Assembly (NCBI GenBank): GCA_949775045.1
Contig: OX459103.1
Coordinates: forward strand, 6,210,502-6,274,501
Direction: 5' to 3'
Source: Metridium senile
Lineage: Eukaryota; Cnidaria; Anthozoa; Actiniaria; Metridiidae
Length of the DNA: 64,000 bases
Part shown: positions 11,509 to 23,334 of the stretch, piece after piece
How the letters are laid out: every line of letters begins with the position of its first letter
Position numbering within the stretch: position 1 is the stretch's first letter
The notes under the pieces: model-generated
What the model was told of the DNA's origin: nothing
The model's database searches: none
The model's input: the letters and a program-made list of their open reading frames with translations, nothing else
Position numbers and translations under genes: made by a program

Positions 11509-12277
11509 TCATCGTCCATCAGAACCGGTACAGGTTTTACTTTTCTGCAACAATTAAATAAAACATAACACTTATTGAAATGTAAAGACAGAAATTGAGA
11601 TACAAATTAAGGATTGACTGACTGAAAAGATGGTCAAATTTATTATACTGATCAAAACCAAAAGAAAATTATAAATCCCCAAGATGATTTCATCGAGTAA
11701 ACTTTAAGGCAAAAGAATAAGATCTATCTCACAAGAGGATTGTATTGAGAAAACATTGAGGAAAGGGAATAATGTATATATCCCAAGAGAATTGTATTGG
11801 GAAAATATTGAGGCAAGTGAATAAGGTATATCTCCCAAGAGGATTGTATTGGGAAACATTGTAGCAAGTAAATAAGGTCTAAGTTCCAAAAGGATTGTAT
11901 TGGGAAAACATCGAAGCAAGTGAATAAGGTCTCTCTAGATCTCCAAAGGAGATTATATTGGAAAAACATTAAGGCAAGGGAATACGGATTGTATTGGGAA
12001 ACATTGAAGTATAGTAACTGAACGAAAAAAGTCTATCACTCAAGGACATTTTTGACCTTCAACTTACCTTGGGACCAAATCGTCTTCGTCTGCGCATACA
12101 TCTCATTTTAAACCCACATGGAGGTCTCAATTGCGGCGATTTCTTACTTAGAAAATGGTCTTTGCCATTCTCAATATAGTTTTCCATTTCGTTATCACTT
12201 TGGGCATGCGTGTTAGAGATGTTGAGAAACAGTAGAGAAACAAAAGCAAAGACGACTAGAGCTTGTTGGGACTTCAT
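11509..12277 (-). CDS. Small secreted Cys/Arg-rich peptide precursor, paralog 2 (two exons)
   Basis: Proposed join: exon 1 12277-12068, exon 2 11544-11509. Exon 1 encodes 70 residues with the same plan as paralog 1: a MKSQQAL-type signal peptide, an acidic segment (ENEM-like), a Lys-Lys pair, then LRPPCGFKMRC followed by a run of arginines. The donor is AAG|GTAAGT, phase 0, and the acceptor TTGTTGCAG. Exon 2 reads KSKTCTGSDGR then stop, differing from paralog 1 at two residues. The frame is open upstream of this ATG (to 12391), but the conserved start of all three paralogs is the MKSQQ methionine, so the upstream part is taken as 5' leader. Function unknown; an antimicrobial or toxin-like secreted peptide is the best guess. 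Confidence 0.65.
11715..12015. repeat. 51-bp minisatellite in the intron of peptide gene 2 (about 5-6 degenerate units)
   Basis: Same unit as at 5288-5960 (AAGAGGATTGTATTG, GAATAAGGTATAT) but fewer and more diverged units. The array length is therefore the main structural difference between duplicate genes. Confidence 0.88.
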
Positions 12278-12379
12278 AGTTGACAAGGCTTGTACTATTG
12301 AATGTCTTGTGTTCGCATTTGGGCTATCAAAATAATCATAATAATTAATGATTATTGGCCTAAGGTGAGGCCGAAAATC

Positions 12380-12500
12380 GGTGAACAACAATGATGATAA
12401 CGATGATGGTGATGGCGATGATGACGATTATGATTATGGTGTTTATGATGGTGATGATTATAATGATGAAGATGGTGGTGGTGGTGATGGTGAAAATGAC
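12380..12500. repeat. GAT/ATG trinucleotide-rich tract
   Basis: Imperfect GATGAT/GGTGAT repeats. The overlapping Asp-rich and Met-rich frames are repeat artefacts. Confidence 0.8.
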
Positions 12501-12660
12501 GATGTCGATTTATGCTTTAGGGATAAAAACATTTTTTTATTTTTTTATTGGGAAATTTACAATTTTGGCATCTGTAAGAGTATCTAAAACAGAAAGTCTC
12601 ATTGATTTCCGCATCTTTTTTTAGATATCTTTTAGGGGTTAATACATATCGTTTTTTTGA

Positions 12661-12720
12661 AAAATCCGGACGAGCATATCCGATACTTTTATCATCTCCC
12701 CCCCCCCCCTCCCCCCTGGG
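12661..12720. repeat. C-tract end of a dispersed G-tract-capped element
   Basis: GGACGAGCATATCCGATAC, about 20 bases before a long C run, matches the arrangement at 47795-47838 (GACGAGCATACCCGATA then a C run) and, inverted, the G-run ends at 14281 and 33969. No intact second end is seen here. Confidence 0.5.
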
Positions 12721-12729
12721 TATAATTTT

Positions 12730-14215
12730 GAGGTAATCACTGACTCTATTCCTGCTTTTTAATCTGCACTCTAGACTGTTTAACAGGAGCTTTTGAACTA
12801 GATTTTATATTTACTTATTGTAACCTGCTATTTGTTTGCACCTTCTTGTAAAAAGCATCGATACTTTTGTTAGATGAGTTTTCAATACTGACTTTATGTA
12901 CTATACCAGGCAATAACCCGTCCCTTCGTGACGAAGTTTGATAGTGCGTTTTTCATGCCGCATTTTATTGCATTAAAAATATTTTCCAGGTATTTTTTCA
13001 CTTGTCATAACAGTTATTATATTGTTGAAAATGTTTAATCCCTAAGTAATGAATGCTGTGGCATTCAGTAAGTATTCTCAAATCAAAAACTGCAACACAA
13101 TTTTTAATTTGATACAGCATATTTTTTGTTGTTTGTTTGTTTGTTTGTTTGTTTTGTTTTGCTTTCGAATAACATGTGAATAATTCATTGGTGGGAATTC
13201 TCGCACGTTGATTGGTTAATCGTTTCAAAGGAAACTGATCAGGACAAATGTAGACGTTGTGTTTGTTTTGCAATGAAAAATCGTTCTAGTCTCGCCATTT
13301 TTGAAATTCTGACCATATTTTATGGCCAAGAAGTTAAAAACGTTAGAATAAAAAATTGCCGAGGTTCATGATTTTTGACTTGGAAAAAGTCAGTTTTTTA
13401 AGCAGTGGCAACTTGCCTACAGTTTGGTGTTGTTTTGCTTGATTACTGGCGAAAATAACCTTTTTTCGGTTGATGTACGATTTCTAAATAGAGATAGTGA
13501 TAGAGCAGTTTTGTTTTTGTATAAAATTCGGCTATCGCTGTTTTTAGAAAGTAGGCTTTCTTCCTTTTTTACATAGTTTAAACATGTACTAAAGGAACGC
13601 CTTGTAGCCTTGGGCTTCCTGTGTTGTATGGTCTGTGTTCATTGATCATCAAACGAACGACGTCAAAATGGGCTTTGAACACCTTTTTCTCGGGTAATAA
13701 TCATAATTTTTTTTAAACTTTATGATGTTAAAATAAGGAGCTGTCTTTAGTTTCATTGAGTATGTGTGTTCTTGGTCAGTCAAATGCGACTTTTGGAGTG
13801 CTTTTAAAGTTTGCCGTTAGGTAAGTTAACTGAACTCACTTTTAGCTTATTTTAACTCGATTGTGAACAGCAACTCGTTTCCTATGTTGTTTCTTTGCCG
13901 AACTCAAACCATGTTTTGCAAAATAAGTTTTTTCGATTAAAATCATAGTATTGTCTATCTGAAGTAATAATAGAGTATTGTAAATCGTGGATAAATGCAT
14001 TCCTAGCTGTTCAAATAGTTATTTTATAAACTATTATTATTACTACTGGCAGTATACATCAAAAAACTGCAATCGAAATATCTAAACGTTATGTTGCTTT
14101 GTAGTCAAATTCTCGAAATTCGTAAGATTGTATTACATGATATTCAGATATTTGTTAATTTGAACCAGCTGGAGAACCATAAAAATGTAGGTTTACTAAA
14201 ATTCTGAGCTAAGCT
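12730..14215. other. No gene recognised
   Basis: AT-rich sequence with a short (GTTT)n run at about 13133-13158. The minus-strand frame 12998-13273 runs across that simple repeat and has no domain I recognise. Confidence 0.5.
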
Positions 14216-14280
14216 TCTAGTACAGACTCCTTAATGCCAATTTAGGCGTTTTTACGCAATTTTGGGAAAATAACAGGGCT

Positions 14281-14345
14281 GGGGGGGGGGGGGGGGGGGG
14301 GGGGGACTCCCTTATATCGTACTGCGGGGTTGCTCGTCGTATGAG
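14281..14345. repeat. G-run end of a G-tract-capped element
   Basis: A 25-base G run followed by ACTCCCTTATATCGTA and GCTCGTCGTAT. The same order follows the G run at 33976-34035. Confidence 0.6.
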
Positions 14346-14394
14346 GGCCGTAGAATGACGAAGGAAGAGAATTCCAGAATTTAGGAGCAGAAAC

Positions 14395-14690
14395 TGCAAA
14401 CTATTTTGCTTGATGCGTTTTTGATTTAGATTGACATACAAAATAGCAAAAGCAGCTTGCTCTTTTTCGTTTTGTATAAGTTCAATTAGCTTGCGCCACA
14501 TCCGGACTTTTTCTCGTTAAAAAGTCCGGATGTGACGCAGGCTAATGTCTGATCTACCCGAATTAGAAACATCGACGCAGTCTTAGTTTGTTGCAACAAC
14601 AGCAAACCATAACAAGCAAAAAGAAAAGGAACAAAAAGGAAAGGGAAAAAAAAGAAAGAGAAGAGAAGGGATGGAAGAAAAGGAGTGATT
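14395..14690. repeat. Dispersed repeat shared with 17605-17820, interrupted by a hairpin
   Basis: GCTTGATGCGTTTTT, then AACAAACTAAGACTGCGTCG (minus strand) and a purine-rich GGAAAGG end, are shared with the locus at 17.6 kb. That copy lacks the hairpin at 14485-14546. Confidence 0.7.
14485..14546. mobile_element. 62-bp palindromic insertion
   Basis: ATTAGCTTGCGCCACATCCG pairs with CGGATGTGACGCAGGCTAAT around a CGTT loop. The related locus at 17.68 kb reads straight through (TATAAGTCCGATC), which marks this as an insertion. Target duplication unclear. Confidence 0.78.
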
Positions 14691-14825
14691 AGTGATTATC
14701 ATCATTATCATCATCAGCACTAAAATCATGACCCAGATCAGATAATAGACAGAGAAAGTATTAAGTAGATTTGACCAAAAATATGTTTATTTTGTCTTTT
14801 TTTTGATAATTTTTATTGTTGTTTA

Positions 14826-15556
14826 TCATTCCATGTCGTCTTCCATCAGAACCGGTACAGCTTCTCGCTTCTGCAACAAACAAAACATAACAATTATTGA
14901 AATGTAAAGACAGAAATTGAGGTACAAATTAATGATTGGCTGACTGAAAAGATGAACGAATTAATTATACGGGTTATTATATGTGTCCGAATCCCATTTC
15001 CCAGTTTATATTTGGACCAAATCCCAGTCAAAAACCATATAATCCCATCAGTTTTGCTCAAGTTTTCAATCCCATTCCCATTTTCTATTGTTCTTTAATT
15101 TGTAAATCCCAGTCCCAGTGCATCCAATCCTATTTTCTTAGTCAAAAAGAAGGCCAATCTCAGCTCCCATTTTACCCCTTCAAGACCCTCCCAAAAGGAT
15201 TGTATTGGGAAAACATTGAGGCAAGTGAATAAGGTACATATCCCATGAGGTTTCAGTTGGGAAAACATTAAAGTTTAATAAACGGATGAGGTATCGGATT
15301 GTATAAGGAATACAAATATAGAGCCACTGGCTCTCTATATCCTTTAACTTACCTTGTAGCTAGAACGTCTTCGGATGCATCTCATAGTAAACCCACATGG
15401 AGGTCTCAAGTACTTCGATTTCTTACTTAGAAGATGTTGATCCTCTTCCTCAATAGAGTTTTCCATTTCGTTATCACTTTGAGCATTCGTGTTAGAGATG
15501 TTGAGAAACAGTAGAGAAACAAATGCAAAGATGACTAGAGCTTGTTGGGACTTCAT
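14826..15556 (-). CDS. Small secreted peptide precursor, paralog 3, with a different C-terminus
   Basis: Proposed join: exon 1 15556-15353, exon 2 14870-14826. Exon 1 encodes 68 residues: signal peptide (MKSQQALVIFAFVSLLFLN), acidic pro-segment richer in Glu than in the other two, Lys-Lys, then YLRPPCGFTMRC and a shorter arginine cluster ending SSYK. The donor AAG|GTAAGT is phase 0. Exon 2 after TGCAG reads KREAVPVLMEDDME then stop, so the tail is acidic and lacks the third cysteine. The cause is a 12- instead of 13-base segment before the shared GTACCGG. The intron holds only one or two minisatellite units plus an unrelated repeat at 14981-15180. Divergence and the shorter homologous block suggest this is the oldest branch of the local family. 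Confidence 0.62.
14981..15180. repeat. AATCCCAGT-rich repeat fragment in the intron of peptide gene 3
   Basis: Contains several spaced AATCCCA/ATCCCAGTC words. The plus-strand frame across it (14981-15232) is Pro/Asn-rich, runs into the minisatellite, and looks like a chance reading of an interspersed repeat. Confidence 0.45.
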
Positions 15557-15639
15557 AGTTGACGAGGCTTGTATTATTGAATGACTTTTGTTCGCATTTG
15601 GGCTATCAAAATAATTATAATAATTAATGCTTATAGACG

Positions 15640-15866
15640 AGTTTCATGCTATCTAGCACCGCTGGACTACATGTGTTTGACAAAAGGCACATTTGCACAG
15701 GGATAGCCTCAAGTAAAATGTGTTTTCTTTTGTTAAGCGATAACATTTTTTCATGCTTGGATTAAAAATTGTGAATATTATCTTTACATGTACAGCAAAT
15801 CGAGGCTTTCCCCGTGCAAATGCGCCTTTTGTCAAAAGTATAGAGGTACTCAATAACATGAAACTG
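15640..15866. mobile_element. Foldback element upstream of peptide gene 3
   Basis: AGTTTCATGCTATCTAGCAC...GACAAAAGGCACATTTGCAC at the left is inverted at 15797-15866 (GTGCAAATGCGCCTTTTGTC ... AACATGAAACTGGA). Its left arm is also present upstream of peptide gene 1 (about 6250), so the element was probably part of the ancestral unit and could carry promoter sequence. Confidence 0.65.
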
Positions 15867-15869
15867 GAG

Positions 15870-17600
15870 TATTGCGGCTCTTACGTGGGGGTGAAAATCG
15901 CTGAACGATGGTGATGATATTTAATGAGAAGGATAATGATGATGACGATGATGACGATTATGAAACCCCCTTCCCCCCTGACCAATGTTGTTTGGTCTTT
16001 CAAATGACAACCGTTTCATATTCCCAAAACTCTACATTGATACGGGAGAGAGGGGGAAACGGAAAAATGATGTAGAAATATTTTTCATGTAAAAACCAGA
16101 TAATGCCCCAAGGTATTTTGCACATGATTGTAGCCTCTAATACAACAATGTGTTATTTAAAGACCTACATATATCGCCTTAGATCAGCTACAGATGGTTA
16201 GTTCACGTTAAAAGAAGAAACATCTCTAAAATGGTTTTTCTCGATCGTCCCTATCGATGCGAAGAGAGATACATACACAATATAACTTATTTTAAAAGTC
16301 ATTTAGCGCGATATCGATCATTACAAGATCTTTTTGATTATGTGAGTTGATTGTTTACTGTTAATTAATGGAATTACGATTTTACGTATATTTGACGACA
16401 TCGTTTTGTACATTATCTGGCTGATTGTAAACTGTAAATGCTTTACGATTATTCTTTTTTCTTTTATTATATCTTATTTAGACACTGTATATATTCTCTT
16501 TTCCTAATCATTCAGATATTTATTATTTTTTGTAAATCACATAAGAAAGGAACAAAATAGGAAAACTATAAAAGATTTGATCATAATTTCAATTTCAATG
16601 ATTATAATCTTAAAGAGATTTCGGTTTTAAAAGGAAGAATCATTTTTGTAATTATTGGCTTATTGATTGTAGATTAGTTACTAAAGAAAGTTTATTTGTT
16701 TCGATCTAGATCTGTTTTTCTATACACTTTACACTAATTTGTATAAATGGGCAGAAGATTATGGAAAATCCCACTCGCTGATTGGTCGAGAATTTCTGAC
16801 TATTTTTCGATAAGCACCTACAGAGTCCAAAGTGTTCAGCGCGTCTCCTTTGAAAAAAGCTATCGTTATTTTATGTTTTGCAATAATCACCTTTTTATTT
16901 ATACTAAAAATAGTTATTCATCTCAGGCTCGCTGAATATCGGTGAATAATAACCTCGACTTTGTCTCTGTTATTTATACATTGATATTCTCTTTGCCTTC
17001 CGTAAAACAATATTTACGAGATATTTACCCGTAAGGAAAAACTGCGTAAAGTGCTTCATTACGTAAATGATGCGTAAATACGAACTTTACGAAATCGTAA
17101 AAGTTTCGTAAATGTACGTAGCATATACCATAATACATCATTTACGCAACCTTTACTGATACGTCAATGTTCAATATCATGCTATGAATTGTTTATTTTT
17201 GTGTACTGTCCGTCCTGACTAGAATATTACTTAATAGATACAGAGCGTAAACGTAAACTGAAATGATATCAGGAAAATCAAATTGGTACTGTGTAATAGT
17301 TATTTTTCTAGTGACTATTAGTCACTATCAAAGACATGCTAAGTTGTAATGAGGTATTGTGTCCTTTTTGTATTATATTTTGATATCTGGTTGAGTGATA
17401 CTGACTAAATAGTCACTAAATACGAACTATTATTTAGTAACTATTTTGGTCTTATTTCATGGTTTTACTGTTTTCGCTTTAACAATAAAGATTTTCACTA
17501 GATTTAACGCTTAATAAATTGGGTTTTATCAAAGTGATCTATCCTTTAATGTACAGAATGCCATAATTATCGTTATCTATTGAAAAAAGAAACGAGCTAC
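15870..17600. other. No gene recognised
   Basis: AT-rich. Holds short inverted words (for example ACGTAAATGATGCGTAAAT near 17080) and a segment with TAGTGACTATTAGTCACTA at 17310 that recurs in the repeats near 25125, 40265 and 40525. No ORF with a recognisable domain. Confidence 0.5.
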
Positions 17601-17811
17601 AGGTACTAACATGGCTTGATGCGTTTTTAATTAAGATTGACGTCCAAAATGCGGCCAAAAGTAGTTTCCTCTTTTACATGTTGTATAAGTCCGATCTACC
17701 CCAATTAGAAACATCGACGCAGTCTTAGTTTGTTGAGAAAACAACAATAAACAACAAGCAAAAAGGAAAGGAACAAAAAGGAATTGAAATAAAAAGACAG
17801 AGAAGGAAGGG

Positions 17812-17966
17812 TAAGGAAAGGAAAGGAAAGGAAAGGAAAGGAAAGGAAAGGAAAGGAAAGGAAAGGAAAGGAAAGGAAAGGAAAGGAAAGGAAAGGAAAG
17901 GAAAGGAAAGGAAAGGAAAGGAAAGGAAAGGAAAGGAAAGGAAAGGAAAGGAAAGGAAAGGAAGGA
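17812..17966. repeat. (GGAAA)n pentanucleotide microsatellite
   Basis: About 30 nearly perfect units at the purine-rich end of the repeat shared with 14395-14690. The other copy has only a few irregular units there, so this is a local expansion. Confidence 0.95.
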
Positions 17967-18574
17967 TCCATTGACACCTTTCTTACGAAGTAGCTAATCA
18001 TATACAAATACCCAGCAAGCCTCACTTTGACTCATTACAACACAAGCACCACGATTCAGAGCGAGGTTTGCCTGGCATTTACTTACAATTCAGCTGCTTC
18101 GTAAGAAACGTCTATTGTTATGTAATATGTACATGGTCTGACAGCACTTGCTATCTGTGCGGTTCGTTTAAACCTTTATGGTGCCAGGATCCATTCTCAG
18201 TCATGCAGAGTAATATGAACGATCTTTTAATTATATTACTAACACTAAAGCAGAAGGAAACTAACTTATTTTTCCCATAAAGAAACTGGGACAATCTTTG
18301 TTAATGTTTTTTATATCCATAATTTTATATATATATATATATATATAACTTTGTATTTTGTATATATTTGGAAAGGTTTTGTAAATATTATATATATAAG
18401 AATAAGTGACTTATTATTATTAATTTTTACATGTAAGCTTCAGTTATTCAATTGTTATTGCTATTCAAGTATTTCAAATGAACCTTATTATTATTATTAT
18501 TATTATAAAATGTACGATAAAAAGTATTTGAGCTTGTTCGAGAGATCTGAATCCTACGGGATCAGTTGGATCAA

Positions 18575-19065
18575 AAACGTGAATTATTATAGACTGCATA
18601 TGGCTGTAAAAAATGTTTTGTACTCAAAACTACCATCAATTGATGCAAAACATGTGGTGATAAAGAATTATTGTAGACGGCGTATGATTGTAAAAAAGGT
18701 TTTGCACTCAAAACTACCATCGAACGCGTTTCAAATATTGTGTATTTTATCGACAATGTTCCAACAATTGATGCGAAACATGTGGTGATAAAGAATTATT
18801 GTAGACGGCGTGTGATTGAAAAAAAGGTTTTGCACTCAAAACTACCATCGAACGCGTTTCAAATATTGTATATTTTATCGACAATGTTCCAACAATTGAT
18901 GCAAAACATGTGGTGATAAAGAATTATTGTAGACGGCGTGTGATTGAAAAAAAAGGTTTTGCACTCAAAATTATCATCATTCGCGTTTCAACTATTGTGT
19001 ATTTTATCGATAATGTTCCAACAATTGATGCAAAACATTACAATGTACGATAACTAGGTGATAAA
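18575..19065. repeat. Tandem repeat of about 120-130 bp (3-4 units)
   Basis: Units share AAAGAATTATTGTAGACGGC, GGTTTTGCACTCAAAACTAC and CAACAATTGATGCAAAACAT. Homogeneous in the middle and decaying at both ends. It grades into the more degenerate field downstream. The frame 18351-18788 simply crosses the array. Confidence 0.88.
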
Positions 19066-19069
19066 TTAG

Positions 19070-21150
19070 AAACGATGGTATTGATGATTACAGCGAGGAT
19101 TGTACACTCAAAATGTACCATTAGTACAGTTGTTTAAAGTATTTTGGGACTACGTCGGTGATGCTGAAAACTATCGAAGCAAGAAATGTACGATAGCTAG
19201 CGGTGAAACGTTGTGTTGGCTGCGTCGGTGTTTCTAAGAATAAAAACTGAGTGAAAAAATATGTTACGTAAAATGTACGTGGCGAACTTAGTAAGTCGCG
19301 TGTCTGTGTCTATATGAGAATACAATTGAAGTAAAAAGTATAGCAGCAAAACTAGTGCGAACTGCGCCAATGTTTTGAAGAGCGCAATCGAATGAAAATA
19401 AACGATAAAATTAGCGTTTGAACTAGTGCGGGCTACCGTTTACTAAATATGGAAACCATTGAAGTAAAAATTGATAACAACAAGCTACAAAACTAGTGTG
19501 AATTGCGCCAATGTTTTCAAGAGAACAATCGAAGAAAAATAAACGATAAAAATAGCATTTGAACTAGTGCGGACTATATATGGAAACCATTGAAATAAAA
19601 ATTGCCGACAAATAGCGATAAATCTAGTGTGGACTGCGGTAATATTTTTTGAGATCAATCGAATAAAAATATTTGATAAAAATATATAGCGTTTGAACTA
19701 GTGCGGGCTATCCAGTTTCTATATATGGTAACAATTGAAGTAAAAATTGATAACAACTAGCTACAAAACTAGTGTGAATTGCGGTAATGTTTTAAGAGAT
19801 CAATCGAATAAAATAGCATTTGAACTAGTGTGGGCTACACGGTTACTATATATGAAAACCATTGAAGTAAAAACTGCCGACAAATAGCGATAAATCTAGT
19901 GTGGACTGCGGTAAGGTTTTCAAGAGATCAATCGAATAAAAATTAATGATAAAAATAGCGTTTGAACTAGTGCGGGCTACCGTTTACTAAATATGAAAAC
20001 AATTGAAATAAAAATTGACGACAGTTAGCGATCAAACTAGTGTGGACTGCGGTAATGTTTTAATAGAACAATGAAGGATGTGAACGATAAAAATAGCGGT
20101 TAAACTATTAATGTCGACTGCGTCGGTGATTTTAAGGAGATGTGTGAAAAAAAGTGTTTGAACTAGTGCGGGTTGCGTCGGTGGTCATATACATAATGAT
20201 ACAATTGTAGTAATAGTGTACGATAACTAGCGGTTAAATTACTGTAAACTGCATGCATCAGCGATTGTAACTGAAACAACTAAAGTAAAATGCACAAGGA
20301 GTTGCGATTTAACTAGTGTAGACTGCGTCTTTGATTCTAAGAAAACAATTGAAGTAAAAATGCACAATAAATTGCGATTTAACTAGTGTAGATTAACGAA
20401 ACAATTAGCTAAAAAATGCAAAATAACGTGAGGTTAATTCGGGGAGAGTAACGGATCAGGGAGGAGTTAGAAACACGTTTCGAAAGACCACAAAATAGAC
20501 TCTGAGAAATGGGAGAAATGCCGGACTGAAAGAAAATAGGAAAGGAGAAATATCTAACATAATAGGATAGATGGTATAGAAAAACGCTATGAAAAGTAGA
20601 GGGAAAGAATATTTGTATTTCTCTTCATCGTTAAACTAGTGAGGACAACATCAGTAATTGTAAAGAAATATAATAAAATTGTATCATTGATATCGATTAG
20701 TGTGAACTGCGTCGAAGATTCTAAGAAAATAATTTGAGTAAATAACTTGCGGTTAAACTAGTGAGGACTACGTCGATGGTTTAAGAAAACAGTAGAAGTG
20801 TACAATAAGTATCACTTTAAATAGTGCATGTTCTGTCGATATAAACCACTCACAAAGAAAAAGTGTAAGATGACTAGCGTTAAATCTTGTATGGGCTATG
20901 TAGCTACTTCCAAGAGAGTGAATAGCAGTTTTCTCACTAAAAGACGCGGACAAATCGTCTGGACGGACAAGTCGTCTGGTGTGAAAACGAAACGAACACA
21001 ATTTGAGACGGAAAAACCATCTGATTTGGCGATGAACAAATTTACGAATGGTTTATCCTTCGAGACGATGTGTCCATCGACCTCTGGTGAGAAACACTAA
21101 TAAAATGTGCAATGCCTAGCGTTTAAACTAGCTAGTATAGACTACTGCTA
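19070..21150. repeat. Degenerate tandem field with an AACTAGTG core
   Basis: Roughly 15-20 diverged monomers of about 80-110 bp with the words GCGTTTGAACTAGTGCGG, TGGACTGCGGTAATG, CAATTGAAGTAAAAA and ACGATAA. Single monomers also occur at about 42925-42970 and 49455-49510. An ORF in it (20828-21100) is judged accidental. Confidence 0.75.
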
Positions 21151-21705
21151 ATTCCTGCTGAGGATACATGTATGTAAATAATTGTAAAACGAACATTGAA
21201 ATGGTTAACTAGACTTACTCTTTGAGAACTTTCTTGTAGTAGGCAGCACAGCTAGTGTTCCTGTATTGGCCGTTTTCTTCTTGTCCACAGTAATTACGCC
21301 CTGATAGTGTCAAAATAAGCGCTTTTAAATGCTTTAGTAATCACTAATAGGAGTAAACGTCACTGGCTTTATCAATGACAGCTAGTTTAGATGAGAACTT
21401 AGGTGTGTTCGAGACATCTGGTATTGTCCCGCGTCTTGGACAACTTCCTACGCGCTCTGTGAATAGGGTTTTCATTTGGTAAATCACTCTTTTGATCAGA
21501 AAAAAACGCTCGTTGTTTTTGTGTGCACGTTTTGGTATCTCATGAATTTTATTAGAAAAGGTTTTGGCACGTCTATCATTTCAGGTTTTGAAATTTTTTT
21601 TTTTTTTTGGAAACTTAAAGTGGATCTCCTAGTTTCCACTAAAATTTAAGGCTATATACAAATTAAAATTGTAGTACAAGATTCAGAGGACTTTCGTTAA
21701 TATAC

Positions 21706-21884
21706 AAGAGAAGAGAAGAAGAGAAGAGAAGAGAAGAGAAGAGAAGAGAAGAGAAGAGAAGAGAAGAGAAGAGAAGAGAAGAGAAGAGAAGAGAAGAGAA
21801 GAGAAGAGAAGAGAAGAGAAGAGAAGAGAAGAGAAGAGAAGAGAAGAGAAGAGAAGAGAAGAGAAGAGAAGAGAAGAGAAGAGA
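21706..21884. repeat. (GAGAA)n pentanucleotide microsatellite
   Basis: About 35 near-perfect AGAAG units. The minus-strand Leu/Ser-Phe frame is an artefact. Confidence 0.95.
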
Positions 21885-21899
21885 TAATTGTCACTAGAT

Positions 21900-23330
21900 G
21901 TATTCCTGTTTAGTAAATAATTTTATCAATTTGATGATATAAGTTTAACTTCAGCATTTATTGATTTATCTTTTCAAAAATAGCAAATAGCAATAGATAC
22001 AATAATTATCAATTCACAAAAACAACATTTCATTTTGTAGTATATATTAGCATAAACCCCAACTTCCTTCAAATCAATTTTGAAGTCTCTGTGCTAATTG
22101 TGGTGCTTTATAAAATGACTTCATGTTTGGAGTTCTCATTTTTGAAGTGATCACAAACATACAGGCAAAAATAGCGACAATAAGCAACATATAGAAACTT
22201 TAGACCTATATAAGAGGAAGGAATTTTTTGCTATATTATTTATTATTCAATTTGTGTCTAATTGTTTATTTCGTTTTCGATAATTTTGAAAAGGAATAAT
22301 TTTTCCTCTTTTCATGTTCTATGCACCGGCAGTTAATTCCAAAGGCGACTAAATTAAAATCGATATTTTTTATTTTTTTTTATTTTTTATTAATAACTAA
22401 AAACAAAGAAAACACACAAAACATTTACAGCTAAAGAGTGCCACCATAAATGTGACACACGAGAAGACACACACACACAAAATTTACAAATCGATGTTTT
22501 TTATTAAAAAGGAACGCAGTAAAAAATTTTCCCGTTTAATTTGAAAATATATATTATATTTTTTCTTCTTTTTGGGTAATATCCTTATTTTAAAATTTAT
22601 AGACAAATAAAACCAAAAGAGACTAGCAAAATTAAATGATTTTTCTCCCATTCAAATTTCTTGTCAAATCTGTTTAGCCTTTGAGTTGAATTTCTAAAGC
22701 ATTTCTGAGATTAATTTCAATCCTTTTTATGTAATTAAGTAAACATAAACGTTTTATCAACACTGATTGAAACTGAAAGCTAGCAAATTACAAAGTTGTT
22801 TATCTTTTCAATTTAAAATAAGGCGAGCTATTAATTTACTTACTGAATCTGGAGAAATTTCCAACTCGCGAAAAGTCTTACAAAATTAAAACTTAAAATG
22901 GTCTTTGATAAACGTTTCTTTTATTCGATTAAATATTTAATCACACGAACTTCTAAACCAGATTTCCTTGAAACGAATTGAGCCTTTTTAATCCATTGAA
23001 AAGAGCGATGAGTTACTGATTTTCTAAGCTGCCATATTCACACAAAAAGCTTAGTGCCATAAGATTGTGCACTGTACATTAAAGGTTCAAATCGAGTAAG
23101 AAATTGATAGCCAAAAGCTAAGATAACTGAGCAATTAAAGGCTCTGAGTTCATGGAATCGATAGGCCGATCGGTTTTAGGTGATTAGCCCCTTTTACAGC
23201 CATTATAAGAAGGTTGACATGGCCGAAGCTGTTTAAACTTAAAGAAAGATTTGCTAAATTTAAGGACCAAAGCTGACCAGTCTGATACGTACAGCTTTTT
23301 AAAAAAGGATGCATTGACAATGAACATTTG
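21900..23330. other. No gene recognised
   Basis: Strongly AT-rich, with homopolymer runs and a short ACACAC stretch near 22465. Nothing coding could be supported on either strand. Confidence 0.5.
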
Positions 23331-23334
23331 CGTA

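Larger units (their letters stand above)
8030..12356. repeat. Segmental duplication, copy B
   Basis: Near-identical to 1317-6245. It contains the TIR element at 10526-10953 with an empty ATGGCAACA site, the CAT-rich tract (about 11000-11350), a shorter 51-bp minisatellite and peptide gene 2. Small indels separate the copies, for example GCGATTACTAAGGCCC against GCGATTATTAATAAGCG near 9105 and 2370. No additional gene found. Confidence 0.9.

Noticed and set aside
20828..21100. 90-codon plus-strand ORF rich in Lys and Thr
   Set aside because: It lies in the degenerate AACTAGTG repeat field with no recognisable domain or splice support; probably accidental.
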